Source: JAKOWB01 sp038363005
GTDB lineage: Bacteria; Pseudomonadota; Alphaproteobacteria; Kiloniellales; JACOMY01
Reading direction: 5' to 3'
DNA: 64,000 bases
NCBI GenBank assembly: GCA_038363005.1
Contig: JBBQBI010000001.1
Location: 248,001-312,000 of the forward strand
Part shown: positions 54,235 to 62,108 of the stretch, one piece after another
Numbering within the stretch: the stretch's first letter is position 1
Layout of the letters: every line of letters begins with the position of its first letter
Program-made: the position numbers and the translations under genes
The notes under the pieces: model-generated
What the model was told of the DNA's origin: nothing
What the model saw: only the letters and a program-made list of their open reading frames with translations
Database searches by the model: none

Positions 54235-54343
54235 TCCCACCTTCGACCGCGCCACAGGCGCGGCCAGTCCATCCCTGAAGGAGGGCCTGCCGGCACTGGC
54301 CGCGCAGGCTTTCCGCAATGGCACCGCGAGCCGGCAGTCAACC

Positions 54344-57202
54344 ATGCCGATCGACCTGTCGAAGTATCCTGAGTTTCACAGCCGCGTAGGGGCGAGCGCG
54401 TCACGGCCGCCGCTAGTGCCGGTGCTCTTCGCGGACGCCGAGAGCCATGCCTTCGAGACCCGGCGTAAGACGGCGGTCGTCGCGCTTAACGCCGGCACCA
54501 AGCTATTGGATAGCACTCACCAGCAGGTGGCAGGTGGACAGGCATCGGGCGATGCCGCCAAGGCGCTGGGCCGCGAGGCCGAGAAGACAGTTCAGTCACT
54601 GCCGCTGGAGGGGCGCGGCTACGTGGAGACGCTGCGCCCGGTGACCGAAGCGGTGGTGACGCCGCTGGAAGAGCAGCGGCGCCAGGCGGGACTGGTGGAG
54701 ATCACCGGCGCGCTGACGCAGCAGAAGGCGGTGCTGCGGCAGTTGGCGCGGATCGGCGCGCCGCTGTCGGCGCTGTTCGGGGTGGCCAAGGGTCAGCTCG
54801 ACCAGCTGCACGGCGCCGGACTGATGGCGGGTGAGCGCGAGCCGTTGGAGCAGAGCTGGCAGGAGGAGCTGGCGGCCAACCGCCTGTTGGGACGACTGGA
54901 CCGGCTGGGCGATGCGCCGCTGGGCGAGCAGCCGGAGGCGCCGTACCTGGCGCCGGAGACGCTGCTGCACCTGGAGGGCTTGCAGCGCCAGCAGCGGGCG
55001 GCACGGCAGGAGGCGCTGCTGGGTAGCGTGCTGGAGGGCGCGGTGGGTGGCCTCGCCGCCGGCCAGGCGCCTACGCAGGATCAGGCAGCGGCGCTGGAGC
55101 CAGCGCTGCCGGGTGTCAGCCAGGCGGCCACGGCCGAGGCGGCGGGCTGGCAGGGCAAGCAGGACGCCATCCTGGCGCTGCTCAAGAATAAGCCGATCCT
55201 GCAGCGACTGAAGGACATGGCGGGTGGCGGCGGGCTCTACCGCCGGCTGCTGGTGGAGGAGCAGCGCCGCGTCGGGGTGCCGGAGGAGCAGCTCAAGGTC
55301 TGGGACCGCGGCGAGTCCGACGCCGCCGTAGCGGGGGTGCTGAGCCTGCCGGCGGAGGACGCGCCGCCAGCGCAGCGTGCGCAGGCCCTGCTGGACTATG
55401 CGCGGCAGCAGCTTGGCGGCCTGCCGCCGGAGTTGCAGCCCGTGGCGCTGGCCGAGCTACGGCGGCGCGGGTTGACCCCGGAGGACGCGCTGGCGCTGGG
55501 CGATATCACATCCGCGCTGGCCGGCGATCGCGACATTGCCGCGCTGCGGCGGGCCAGGCTGTGGGCACGCGATGCGGGCCGGCGAGCACCGGGGGAAGCG
55601 CGCCCCGCGCCCGATCGGAACATCGAGGAGAGCCCAGGTGGTGACCAGCCCTCGGTCGGCAATCTGCCGGTCAGTATCCCGCCGGTGCCCAGCGCGGCCG
55701 AGGCCAGCGTGACGCAGGAGCGCCTGGCGCTGATCCAGCGCCTGGAGCAGACGACGCCCGACCAGCGCGAGCAGATCGAGGCGGAAATCCAGCGGCTTTT
55801 CCCTGGCGACCCGGCGATGCAGGAGCGGCTGCGGACATTGGCCGGTGAGGCCGCGCAGTTGCTCGGCAATCCCGGCGTCGACGAGGGGTTGAAGGAGAGC
55901 TGGCAAAGCCGCCGGGATGCGCTGGCCGGGGAGATGGGGGACTACATCTCGCCCGAGGAGGGCACGCAGGAAGGTGCGCGGGCATTGGCGGGGCAGGCGG
56001 CTGGGCTGGAGCGCAAGCGCCAGCTCTATGTCACCTGGCCGGCCTTCGAGGACGCCAACGGTCACCCCAATTCCGACGTGCGGATCGACCCTGAGAGCGG
56101 CGACGCGGTCTTGTGGGATCGCGAGCAGGATCGACCGGTGACCAATGCGGCGGGTCAGGTGGTGCGGCTGGATCGCGCGACCCTGGAGCGCCTGGAGGAT
56201 CAGGGCCTGGCGGGGCTGCAGACGGCCTGGGAGATCGAGGCCAAGCTGACGCAAGCAGCGCAGGGCAAGACCGACCTCTCGCCGGAGGAGATCCAGGCGC
56301 TGCGCGATCAGCTCGAGGTCGCGACGCCCTACCTCAAGTACCTGCGCCAGCAGGGCGAGGGCGTGCTGGACCGGATCAGCCACGGGGACCGGAGCTGGGA
56401 GACACAGAACCTGCTGCAGCACTTCACCGAGCTGCTGGCAGACCCGACTCTCTTCGCCAAGCAGCAGGACATCGTGACCTTCTACGACCGCAACGGCGGC
56501 GACAAGGAAGCGATCTATCAGCAGGTCAAGGCGGCGGGAGAGCTTGCCGAGCACGCGCACACTGAACTGGCGCGGGCCGCGGCGGACCTTGAACAACTGG
56601 AGGCCCAACCGCCGAATCCTTCGTCATTGTCCGGTCGCACCCGTGCCGAGAATGCAAAGCGGGCGGAGCTTCGGCTTCTGAAGGCCGCGGATGACTATGC
56701 CAAGGCAATGCAAGCCCTGGCTGAGCTGGGGCCGCTGCCGGATCAGAACCTGGACAGTTTCCTCGGCGATCGTGCGGCAGAAGACAAGAGTAAGTCGGCT
56801 CTCCTATGGGGGCTTGCAGGCTTCGTTGCGACAGGGGGCGTTGGCGAGTGGCTGGGATTCGTGGCCGGCACCATCTTTGGCGCAGCCTGGGCAGGAAGTG
56901 CCGCCATCCAGGAGGCGACGCAGGCGGGCCTGGAGCAGGTCTTCGCTGCGCTGGGCATCGACGGGCAGGACCCCACCGCCGTGGCCAAGTTCGCGCGCGA
57001 GAACACCGCGCTCTTCGCCAAGGTGCATGAGGTTGCCTTGATCAAGGGGCTAATCGCAGCAGGGAAGTCGGCTGTGGCAGCGAGGCTAGCAGAAATGCTG
57101 TTCGGCGACATGCCAGTCATCGAGGACCTAGCGGCTTGGGGTATTGAGAAGCTCATCGGCGAAATCGAATCGGGCAGCGATCAACCTGACCAAGTTCAAT
57201 AG
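54344..57202 (+). CDS. giant phage virion-associated protein with membrane-embedded C-terminus
   Basis: A 952-residue protein. The first ~800 residues are polar, Gln/Glu/Ala-rich and helical with long probable coiled coils (LTQQKAVLRQLARIGAPL; ARGLRRQQ-like repeats) and a disordered Pro-rich joint near residue 430. Residues ~817-855 are two hydrophobic Gly-rich segments (LWGLAGFVATGGVG, WLGFVAGTIFGAAWAG), followed by a compact C-terminal region ending at a low-GC tail. Size and place suggest an internal virion/ejection protein; the GC drop beyond base ~56590 suggests the C-terminal module was exchanged. The start at 54344 has a poor ribosome site and may be wrong. Confidence 0.65.
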   Translation: MPIDLSKYPEFHSRVGASASRPPLVPVLFADAESHAFETRRKTAVVALNAGTKLLDSTHQQVAGGQASGDAAKALGREAEKTVQSLPLEGRGYVETLRPVTEAVVTPLEEQRRQAGLVEITGALTQQKAVLRQLARIGAPLSALFGVAKGQLDQLHGAGLMAGEREPLEQSWQEELAANRLLGRLDRLGDAPLGEQPEAPYLAPETLLHLEGLQRQQRAARQEALLGSVLEGAVGGLAAGQAPTQDQAAALEPALPGVSQAATAEAAGWQGKQDAILALLKNKPILQRLKDMAGGGGLYRRLLVEEQRRVGVPEEQLKVWDRGESDAAVAGVLSLPAEDAPPAQRAQALLDYARQQLGGLPPELQPVALAELRRRGLTPEDALALGDITSALAGDRDIAALRRARLWARDAGRRAPGEARPAPDRNIEESPGGDQPSVGNLPVSIPPVPSAAEASVTQERLALIQRLEQTTPDQREQIEAEIQRLFPGDPAMQERLRTLAGEAAQLLGNPGVDEGLKESWQSRRDALAGEMGDYISPEEGTQEGARALAGQAAGLERKRQLYVTWPAFEDANGHPNSDVRIDPESGDAVLWDREQDRPVTNAAGQVVRLDRATLERLEDQGLAGLQTAWEIEAKLTQAAQGKTDLSPEEIQALRDQLEVATPYLKYLRQQGEGVLDRISHGDRSWETQNLLQHFTELLADPTLFAKQQDIVTFYDRNGGDKEAIYQQVKAAGELAEHAHTELARAAADLEQLEAQPPNPSSLSGRTRAENAKRAELRLLKAADDYAKAMQALAELGPLPDQNLDSFLGDRAAEDKSKSALLWGLAGFVATGGVGEWLGFVAGTIFGAAWAGSAAIQEATQAGLEQVFAALGIDGQDPTAVAKFARENTALFAKVHEVALIKGLIAAGKSAVAARLAEMLFGDMPVIEDLAAWGIEKLIGEIESGSDQPDQVQ

Positions 57203-57214
57203 CGCGGTACGATT

Positions 57215-57808
57215 TCATGGAGGCCCACCGCACTCGACGGTCGCCTTAAGGGCCGGATACATCGCTTTGCCGCGTGCGAAGGTATCCTTGTCCAACAAGA
57301 GCGCTGCTGTGCCAAGGAACCTAGTTGCCAGAGGTGATGCGAGTGAGTCTGCAACATAGAGCCAACCAACACCGAGAGCTGGATCCCGCAGGGGCGGGTC
57401 GGCGACCTGATAAAGCGCGCCTAGAAAGGCCGCTCCATTCGGTTCGCAGTGTATAGCGGCGAAATTTAGCAGTGGCTCCGCCTTAGCTCGATCCTTAGCG
57501 ACACCTACGCCTTTCAAGTAGTAGAAACCCAGCTCAAGATTTGCTCTTCGATGACCCTGCTCCGCAGCCTTCTCCATCCATATCGCGGACCGCGAAAAAT
57601 CGACTTCACGGCCATGGCCGAGCTCATAGATCCGGCCGATGAGATACTGCGCCTCGGCGACGCCCTGCTCGGCAAGCGGCAGGAGCAAGTCGTAAGCCTG
57701 GGCGTAGGCCTTGGCACCGTAGAGCGCCTTGGCGTCTTGCAAAGTGTCGGCCGTAGCGGACTGGCAGAACAACAAGAGCAGCGTCAGCAGGGCGGCGAGA
57801 GTTTTCAT
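57215..57808 (-). CDS. secreted Sel1-repeat protein inside the prophage
   Basis: A 197-residue protein on the strand opposite to the surrounding virion genes. The signal peptide is MKTLAALLTLLLLFCQSATA. Sel1/TPR pairs follow (AKALYGAKAYAQAYDLLLPL, AEAQYLIGRIYELGHGREVD, ANLELGFYYLKGVGVAKDRA). It is lower in GC than the phage genes and converges on the end of the giant protein gene with a 12-bp gap. Such placement suits an accessory (moron) gene expressed in the lysogen. Whether it protects the host, modifies it or interacts with the giant protein is unknown. Confidence 0.75.
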   Translation of the reverse strand: MKTLAALLTLLLLFCQSATADTLQDAKALYGAKAYAQAYDLLLPLAEQGVAEAQYLIGRIYELGHGREVDFSRSAIWMEKAAEQGHRRANLELGFYYLKGVGVAKDRAKAEPLLNFAAIHCEPNGAAFLGALYQVADPPLRDPALGVGWLYVADSLASPLATRFLGTAALLLDKDTFARGKAMYPALKATVECGGPP

Positions 57809-57973
57809 AGCGCGTAGTCTAAGCGCCGGACAAGCAGCGCCAAATCAAAATTAGCGCTTGGGTTGTAGGGGCGAGGCTGCGGCACCGGCGTGGGTGCCGC
57901 GTCGTCGGCGCGCCCTTCGCCCGACCCCCTTTTTCATCGTCATCACCACAGCAGCAGCAGAAGGAGTTGCTCC

Positions 57974-59767
57974 ATGCAGCAGGATTCGCGTGCCCTCGCG
58001 CTCGTGCGCCGTCAGGAGGTCCTGGCGGCCGAGCGCGGGGTCTGGGAGAGCCATTGGCAGGAGATCGCCGAGCTCTTCACCCCCTTTCGTGCCGACTTTC
58101 TGGGCAGCCGCACGCCCGGCGAGAAGCGCACCAGCAAGGTCTTCGACGGCACCGCCGGCATGGCGGCGGAGAACTTGGCGGCTGGCCTGTGGGGCCTGCT
58201 GACCAACAGCGCCAACACCTGGTTCCAGCTGCGCCACGAGGACGAGGCGCTGAACGACGACCAGGCGGTGAAGGTCTGGCTGGACGAGGCGGGCAAGCGC
58301 CTGCTGGGTGCCTTCGCCAGCGGCGGGCAGCGCTTCTATGCGCGCGTCGTCGACCTGTTCAGCGACCTGGTGCACTTCGGCACCGCGGTCTTCTATGTCG
58401 ACGAGGTGCCGGGGCAGCGCGGGCTCTATTTCTCCTGCCGGCACCTGGCGGAATGCTTCATCGCCGAGAACGAGCAGGAGCAAGTCGATACGCTGTTCCG
58501 CCGCTTCGCCATGACGGCGCGGCAGGTGGCGCTGCGCTTCCCCGACACGCTGGGCGCGAAGCTGGCGGAGCGGGCGGAGAAGCGGCCGGACGAGCGGGTC
58601 GAGCTGCTGCACGCGGTGCTGCCGGCGCCCGAGTACGAGGGCGAGGCGGCGCGGCGCGGCCAGGGCTGGGCCTCGGTCTATGTCGCGCTGGAGGAGGGGC
58701 GGGTGCTGTCGGAGGGCGGCTACTGGGACTTCCCCTATCAGGTGGCGCGCTGGTCGCAGCGCAGCCGCGCGGTCTATGGCGACAGCCCGGCGATGCTGGC
58801 GCTGTCGGATGCCAAGATGCTGAACCAGATGAGCCGCACCATGATCGTCGGCGCGCAGAAGCAGGTGGACCCGCCGCTGCTGGCGGCCGACGAGGCGGCG
58901 GTGCGCGGGCTGCGCGCCGTGCCGGGCGGGGTGATCTATGGCGGCCTCGACCCGCAGGGCCGGCGGCTCTATGAGCCGCTGGTGTCCGGCGGCAACACCG
59001 GGCTGGGGCTGGAGCTGGAGGAGCAGCGCCGCAAGGCGGTGCAGGAGGCCTTTTATGCCTCGCTGCTGATGCTGGTGAACCAGCCGGGGCGCACGGCGAC
59101 CGAGGTGCTGGCGCTGCAGGAGGAGAAGCTGCGCCTGATGGGGCCGCATCTGGGCCGCGTGCAGGCGGAGTTCCTCGACCCGCTGATCGACCGCGTCTTC
59201 GGCATTCTGCTGCGGCGCGGCGAGCTGCCGGAGTGGCCGATCGGCCGGCAGCGCGGGCAGCTCAAGGTCGAGTACGTCTCGCCCATGGCGCGGGCGCAGC
59301 GGGCGAGCGAGGCGCAGGCGGTGATGCGCACCTTCGAGGCGGCGATGCCGCTGGCGCAGTTCGACCCCGGCGTGCGCGAGCTGTTCGACGCCGAGCAGGC
59401 GGCACGCGTGGTGGCCGGCGCCTTCGGCATGCCGGCCAAGGTGCTGCGCGGCGCGGAGGAGCTGGCCGAGCGGCGCGCGGCGGCGGCGCAGCAGGGGCAG
59501 CTCGCGGGTCTGCTGGGCGCGGCCAAGCCCATGGCGGGCGCGGTGAAGGACGTGGCCGGCGCGGCCAAGGCGGCGCCGGACATGATGGCGAACCTGGCGC
59601 AGATGGTGGGGCAGGTGACACAGGGCGCCGCTGCGCCACCGGGCGGCGGCTCGCCGCCGCCGGGCGCAGCGCCAACCGGCGCCGGCCAGGGTCTGCCGTT
59701 GCCGTCTGGCGCTCTGCCGCCAAGCGCTCTGCCGACTGGGGTTCTGCCGCCTGGAGGTGAGCGATGA
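57974..59767 (+). CDS. phage head-tail connector (portal) protein, T7 gp8-like
   Basis: A 597-residue podovirus-type connector. Diagnostic stretches are WESHWQEIAELFTPFRADFL, KVFDGTAGMAAENLAAGLWG, LFSDLVHFGTAVFYVDEVPG, and GDSPAMLALSDAKMLNQMSR, followed by helical regions LQEEKLRLMGPHLGRVQAEF. The last ~60 residues are a Pro/Gly/Ala linker-like tail. It should form the dodecameric ring at the capsid vertex for DNA passage. The ATG is preceded by AAGGAG at the right distance. Its stop overlaps the next gene. Confidence 0.92.
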   Translation: MQQDSRALALVRRQEVLAAERGVWESHWQEIAELFTPFRADFLGSRTPGEKRTSKVFDGTAGMAAENLAAGLWGLLTNSANTWFQLRHEDEALNDDQAVKVWLDEAGKRLLGAFASGGQRFYARVVDLFSDLVHFGTAVFYVDEVPGQRGLYFSCRHLAECFIAENEQEQVDTLFRRFAMTARQVALRFPDTLGAKLAERAEKRPDERVELLHAVLPAPEYEGEAARRGQGWASVYVALEEGRVLSEGGYWDFPYQVARWSQRSRAVYGDSPAMLALSDAKMLNQMSRTMIVGAQKQVDPPLLAADEAAVRGLRAVPGGVIYGGLDPQGRRLYEPLVSGGNTGLGLELEEQRRKAVQEAFYASLLMLVNQPGRTATEVLALQEEKLRLMGPHLGRVQAEFLDPLIDRVFGILLRRGELPEWPIGRQRGQLKVEYVSPMARAQRASEAQAVMRTFEAAMPLAQFDPGVRELFDAEQAARVVAGAFGMPAKVLRGAEELAERRAAAAQQGQLAGLLGAAKPMAGAVKDVAGAAKAAPDMMANLAQMVGQVTQGAAAPPGGGSPPPGAAPTGAGQGLPLPSGALPPSALPTGVLPPGGER

Positions 59768-60063
59768 GCGCGCGGCGCGCGGCGGGGCCGACGCTAGCCT
59801 GGCTGGCGCGGCAGTTCGGCCGGCGTGGCGGGGCGGTGGCCAGTGCCTATCGCCAGGCGCTGTCGCCGGCCAGCCCGCGCGGGCGGCTGGTGCTGGCCGA
59901 CCTGGCGCGGCTGTGCGGCGTGGGGCGGACCAGCTTCGTGCCTGGCGACGCGCTGGAGACGGCGTTCAACGAGGGCAAGCGGGCGGTGTTCCTGCACCTG
60001 AGCGCGGTGCTGGAGCTGCAGGCCAGCGACCTCGCGGGGCTGGGCGAGGCGCCGGAGGATTAG
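59764..60063 (+). CDS. Bbp19-like phage protein
   Basis: A 99-residue protein with the LADLARLCGVGRTSFVPGD and ETAFNEGKRAVFLHLSAVLEL blocks that I associate with Bbp19-type proteins of podovirus structural regions. The ribosome site GGAGGTGA (59753-59760) inside the connector end is ideal and the ATG overlaps the connector TGA. Function is unknown but it is usually placed directly after the connector. Confidence 0.78.
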   Translation: MSARRAAGPTLAWLARQFGRRGGAVASAYRQALSPASPRGRLVLADLARLCGVGRTSFVPGDALETAFNEGKRAVFLHLSAVLELQASDLAGLGEAPED

Positions 60064-60092
60064 CCCCGGCAGCAGCCTGACGATCGAGAGTT

Positions 60093-60134
60093 GCCAAGGC
60101 CCGCCGGCATCCGCCGCGCGGGCCTTGGCCTTTC
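60093..60134 (+). terminator. terminator after connector genes
   Basis: GCCAAGGCCCG (60093-60103) pairs perfectly with CGGGCCTTGGC (60119-60129); a short T-rich tail follows. It ends the transcript from the terminase-connector region just before the next promoter. Confidence 0.8.
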
Positions 60135-60163
60135 CTGACCTTTTCATCACGGGAGCCAAATCC

Positions 60164-60274
60164 ATGCCGACCTCGCGGTCCATCACCGGGCTGGGTGACC
60201 AGACCCATGTCAGTACGCTGGCCGTCGGCGAAATTGAGCGCTCGCTGATCCAAGTGTTTCGCTTGACAGTCTAG
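60164..60274 (+). CDS. possible 36-residue phage peptide
   Basis: ATG with GGGAG nine bases upstream opens a 36-codon frame (MPTSRSITGLGDQTHVSTLA then a polar/hydrophobic end FRLTV). The TAG stop lies inside the next promoter copy. No similarity is recognised. It is only supported by the ribosome site and position in the otherwise gene-free 398-bp gap (60064-60461), so it may not be real. Confidence 0.35.
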   Translation: MPTSRSITGLGDQTHVSTLAVGEIERSLIQVFRLTV

Positions 60275-60310
60275 ACGGTTTTAGGTTACATAGTATCTAT
60301 ATTGGCATAC
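60263..60310 (+). promoter_or_regulatory. prophage promoter copy B (before scaffold gene)
   Basis: -35 TTGACA (60263-60268), 17-bp spacer, -10 TTACAT (60286-60291), with core CTAGACGGTTTTAGGTTAC (60271-60289). Downstream is the dyad GTATCTATATTGGCATAC (60293-60310), very similar to boxes in the repressor control region. Confidence 0.75.
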
Positions 60311-60461
60311 TTTGTGTCGGGCGCATTCAGCCCCGATCACCAGCGTCGATAACCGAAATAGCAGAGCGAGATAAGTGCCACGGGCGGCCCCGCGACGGGG
60401 TGGCGCGTGCCCGCGTCTTGGCCTGACCGGTGCCAACCGCAGCAGTGAAGGAGGACGACCC

Positions 60462-61394
60462 TTGAGCAAAGCAATGGAACGAGATCTGGGCGAGACGGCC
60501 GGCGCGGCGTTGGACGGCGGTCCCGCTCCCGTGGCGGGTGCCGGTGTGGGCACCGCGCGTGGCGGTGCGGCACCGGGTGGTGCCGCCACGGGTGACTCCG
60601 GCGCGCCCGGCGGTGGCTTCGACTGGAAGGGTGCGCTGGGTGCCGGCTATGGCCAGCACGAGAAGCTGCTGGCGGCCAAGGGCTGGAAGGGGCCGGCCGA
60701 CGTGCTGGCGAGCTACAGCGGGCTGGAGTCGATGATCGGGGCGGACAAGCTGCCGCTGCCCGGCAAGGATGCGGGGCCGGAGGCCTGGGACGGCGTGTGG
60801 AAGAAGCTGGGGCGGCCGGACCAGCCCGAAGGCTATGAGCTGCAGCGGCCGCAGGAGCTGGCGCTCTATTCCGACGACTTCGCGCAGAAGTTCCGCCAGG
60901 CGGCGCACAAGAGCGGCCTCAACGCCAAGCAGGCGGCGGCGCTGCACGACTGGTGGGTGCAGGAGGCGGGCCAGGGCCTGAAGGCGGAGGGCGAGCAGGG
61001 GCAGCTCGCCGAGGGTGAGCTGAAGCGCAAGCTGGAGATCGCCTGGGGCAGCCAGCGCGAGGAGAAGCTGGAGAGCGCGCGGCGCGCGGCGCGGCACTTC
61101 GGGTTGGCGGAGGCGCAGCTTGCCAAGCTGGAGGCAGTGACCGGGGACTTCCGCCTGATCGAGGCGCTGGCCGGCATCGGCGGCCTGCTGGGCGAGGACC
61201 GGCTGGTCGGGCGCCAGACCTCGATGCTGACGCAAGAGGCGGCGCGCGGCGAGATGCGCCGGCTGGAGGGCGACGGTGAGTTCCGCCGCGCCTACATCGA
61301 CCGCGGGCACCCCGGCCACGACGAGGCGGTGCGCCGCATGACCGAGCTGGCGGAGCGAGCCAATCCCTTCGCCGTGGCGCGGGCGGGGCGCTGA
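60462..61394 (+). CDS. putative phage scaffolding/head assembly protein
   Basis: A 310-residue, acidic, helical, Gly/Ala-rich protein between connector and capsid, the place of the T7 scaffold. A disordered first 50 residues lead to GAGYGQHEKLLAAKGWKG and LASYSGLESMIGADKLPLPG, then a long charged helical region (KLEIAWGSQREEKLESARRA). TTG at 60462 has AAGGAGG at ideal spacing and is preferred over ATG at 60474. It should be an internal, temporary guide for capsid assembly; identity rests on position and composition. Confidence 0.75.
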   Translation: MSKAMERDLGETAGAALDGGPAPVAGAGVGTARGGAAPGGAATGDSGAPGGGFDWKGALGAGYGQHEKLLAAKGWKGPADVLASYSGLESMIGADKLPLPGKDAGPEAWDGVWKKLGRPDQPEGYELQRPQELALYSDDFAQKFRQAAHKSGLNAKQAAALHDWWVQEAGQGLKAEGEQGQLAEGELKRKLEIAWGSQREEKLESARRAARHFGLAEAQLAKLEAVTGDFRLIEALAGIGGLLGEDRLVGRQTSMLTQEAARGEMRRLEGDGEFRRAYIDRGHPGHDEAVRRMTELAERANPFAVARAGR

Positions 61395-61396
61395 CC

Positions 61397-61672
61397 ATGG
61401 AGCAGCCGAAGGATGGAGGTGGCGAGGCCCCGCAGGCGATGGAGCTGAGACGGGCGGAGCTGCGCCTGGAGTGCCTGCGCCTGGCCTTGGTTCGCACGGG
61501 TGCGAACGATCCCCGCCCCTGGCGCGCCATCGCCGAGGAGCTCTATGGCTGGCTGACGGCGGGCAGGGGTGAGAGGGGTGGGGGTGAGAGCCCTGCCGCT
61601 GTTGCGCCGACAGCGATGCGTGGCAAGGCGCGGGCGGCAGTGCCGAGGCGTCGCAGCGGGCAACGCGCATGA
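61397..61672 (+). CDS. small phage hypothetical protein
   Basis: A 91-residue protein starting two bases after the scaffold stop. Helical first half (ELRRAELRLECLRLALVRTG, WRAIAEELYGWL) and a Gly/Arg-rich, basic second half. No family is recognised. Translational coupling to the scaffold gene supports it being expressed. Confidence 0.6.
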   Translation: MEQPKDGGGEAPQAMELRRAELRLECLRLALVRTGANDPRPWRAIAEELYGWLTAGRGERGGGESPAAVAPTAMRGKARAAVPRRRSGQRA

Positions 61673-61697
61673 GTGATTTTCGCGGCGCATTTTCCGC

Positions 61698-61738
61698 TTG
61701 ACAGATTGGACAGTTTTCGGTTACAAAGGTGTCATTCT
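61698..61738 (+). promoter_or_regulatory. prophage promoter copy C (before capsid gene)
   Basis: -35 TTGACA (61698-61703), 17-bp spacer, -10-like TTACAA (61721-61726), core TTGGACAGTTTTCGGTTAC (61706-61724), followed by TCTGGATATG (61736-61745). It is the closest copy to a consensus. Confidence 0.75.
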
Positions 61739-62108
61739 GGATATGTGCGCCTGGCGACGTTTCTCCCGCCGCCAAGCGCCGCCAGAAGCCTTCAACCGCT
61801 CGCACTGTCGTCAGTCAAGGAGACTGGCGAGGCCCGCAAGGCCTTGCCGCTTCCCTGGCGGCTGTTGCCTGCCTGAAGCCAGCGGACAAGCCCGCGCTGC
61901 CTCTTGGCGTTGGCCCCGCCGCTTCCCGGCGTAACCGGGCGCGATCTTCCCCTGGCCCTTCGGGCCGGCGGGAAGCGGACGGGGGGCGGCGTCACGGCCC
62001 CCAAGGTGCGGGTCCGCCGAGCCGGGTCAGGGTGGCCGAAAAGCCGCCCGGACCCGGCGGTGGGCAACCCCTCCGACCGCATCCTTGTAACCAGACCGGA
62101 GGGTCGTG
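61739..62108 (+). other. long capsid leader without a convincing gene
   Basis: About 370 bases between promoter C and the capsid start. Frames are open but high-GC and unconserved-looking. A CTTCCCC...GGGAAG hairpin with a TTCG loop (about 61948-61978) lies inside. It may be a long untranslated leader that stabilises or regulates capsid mRNA; nothing else is seen. Confidence 0.5.
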
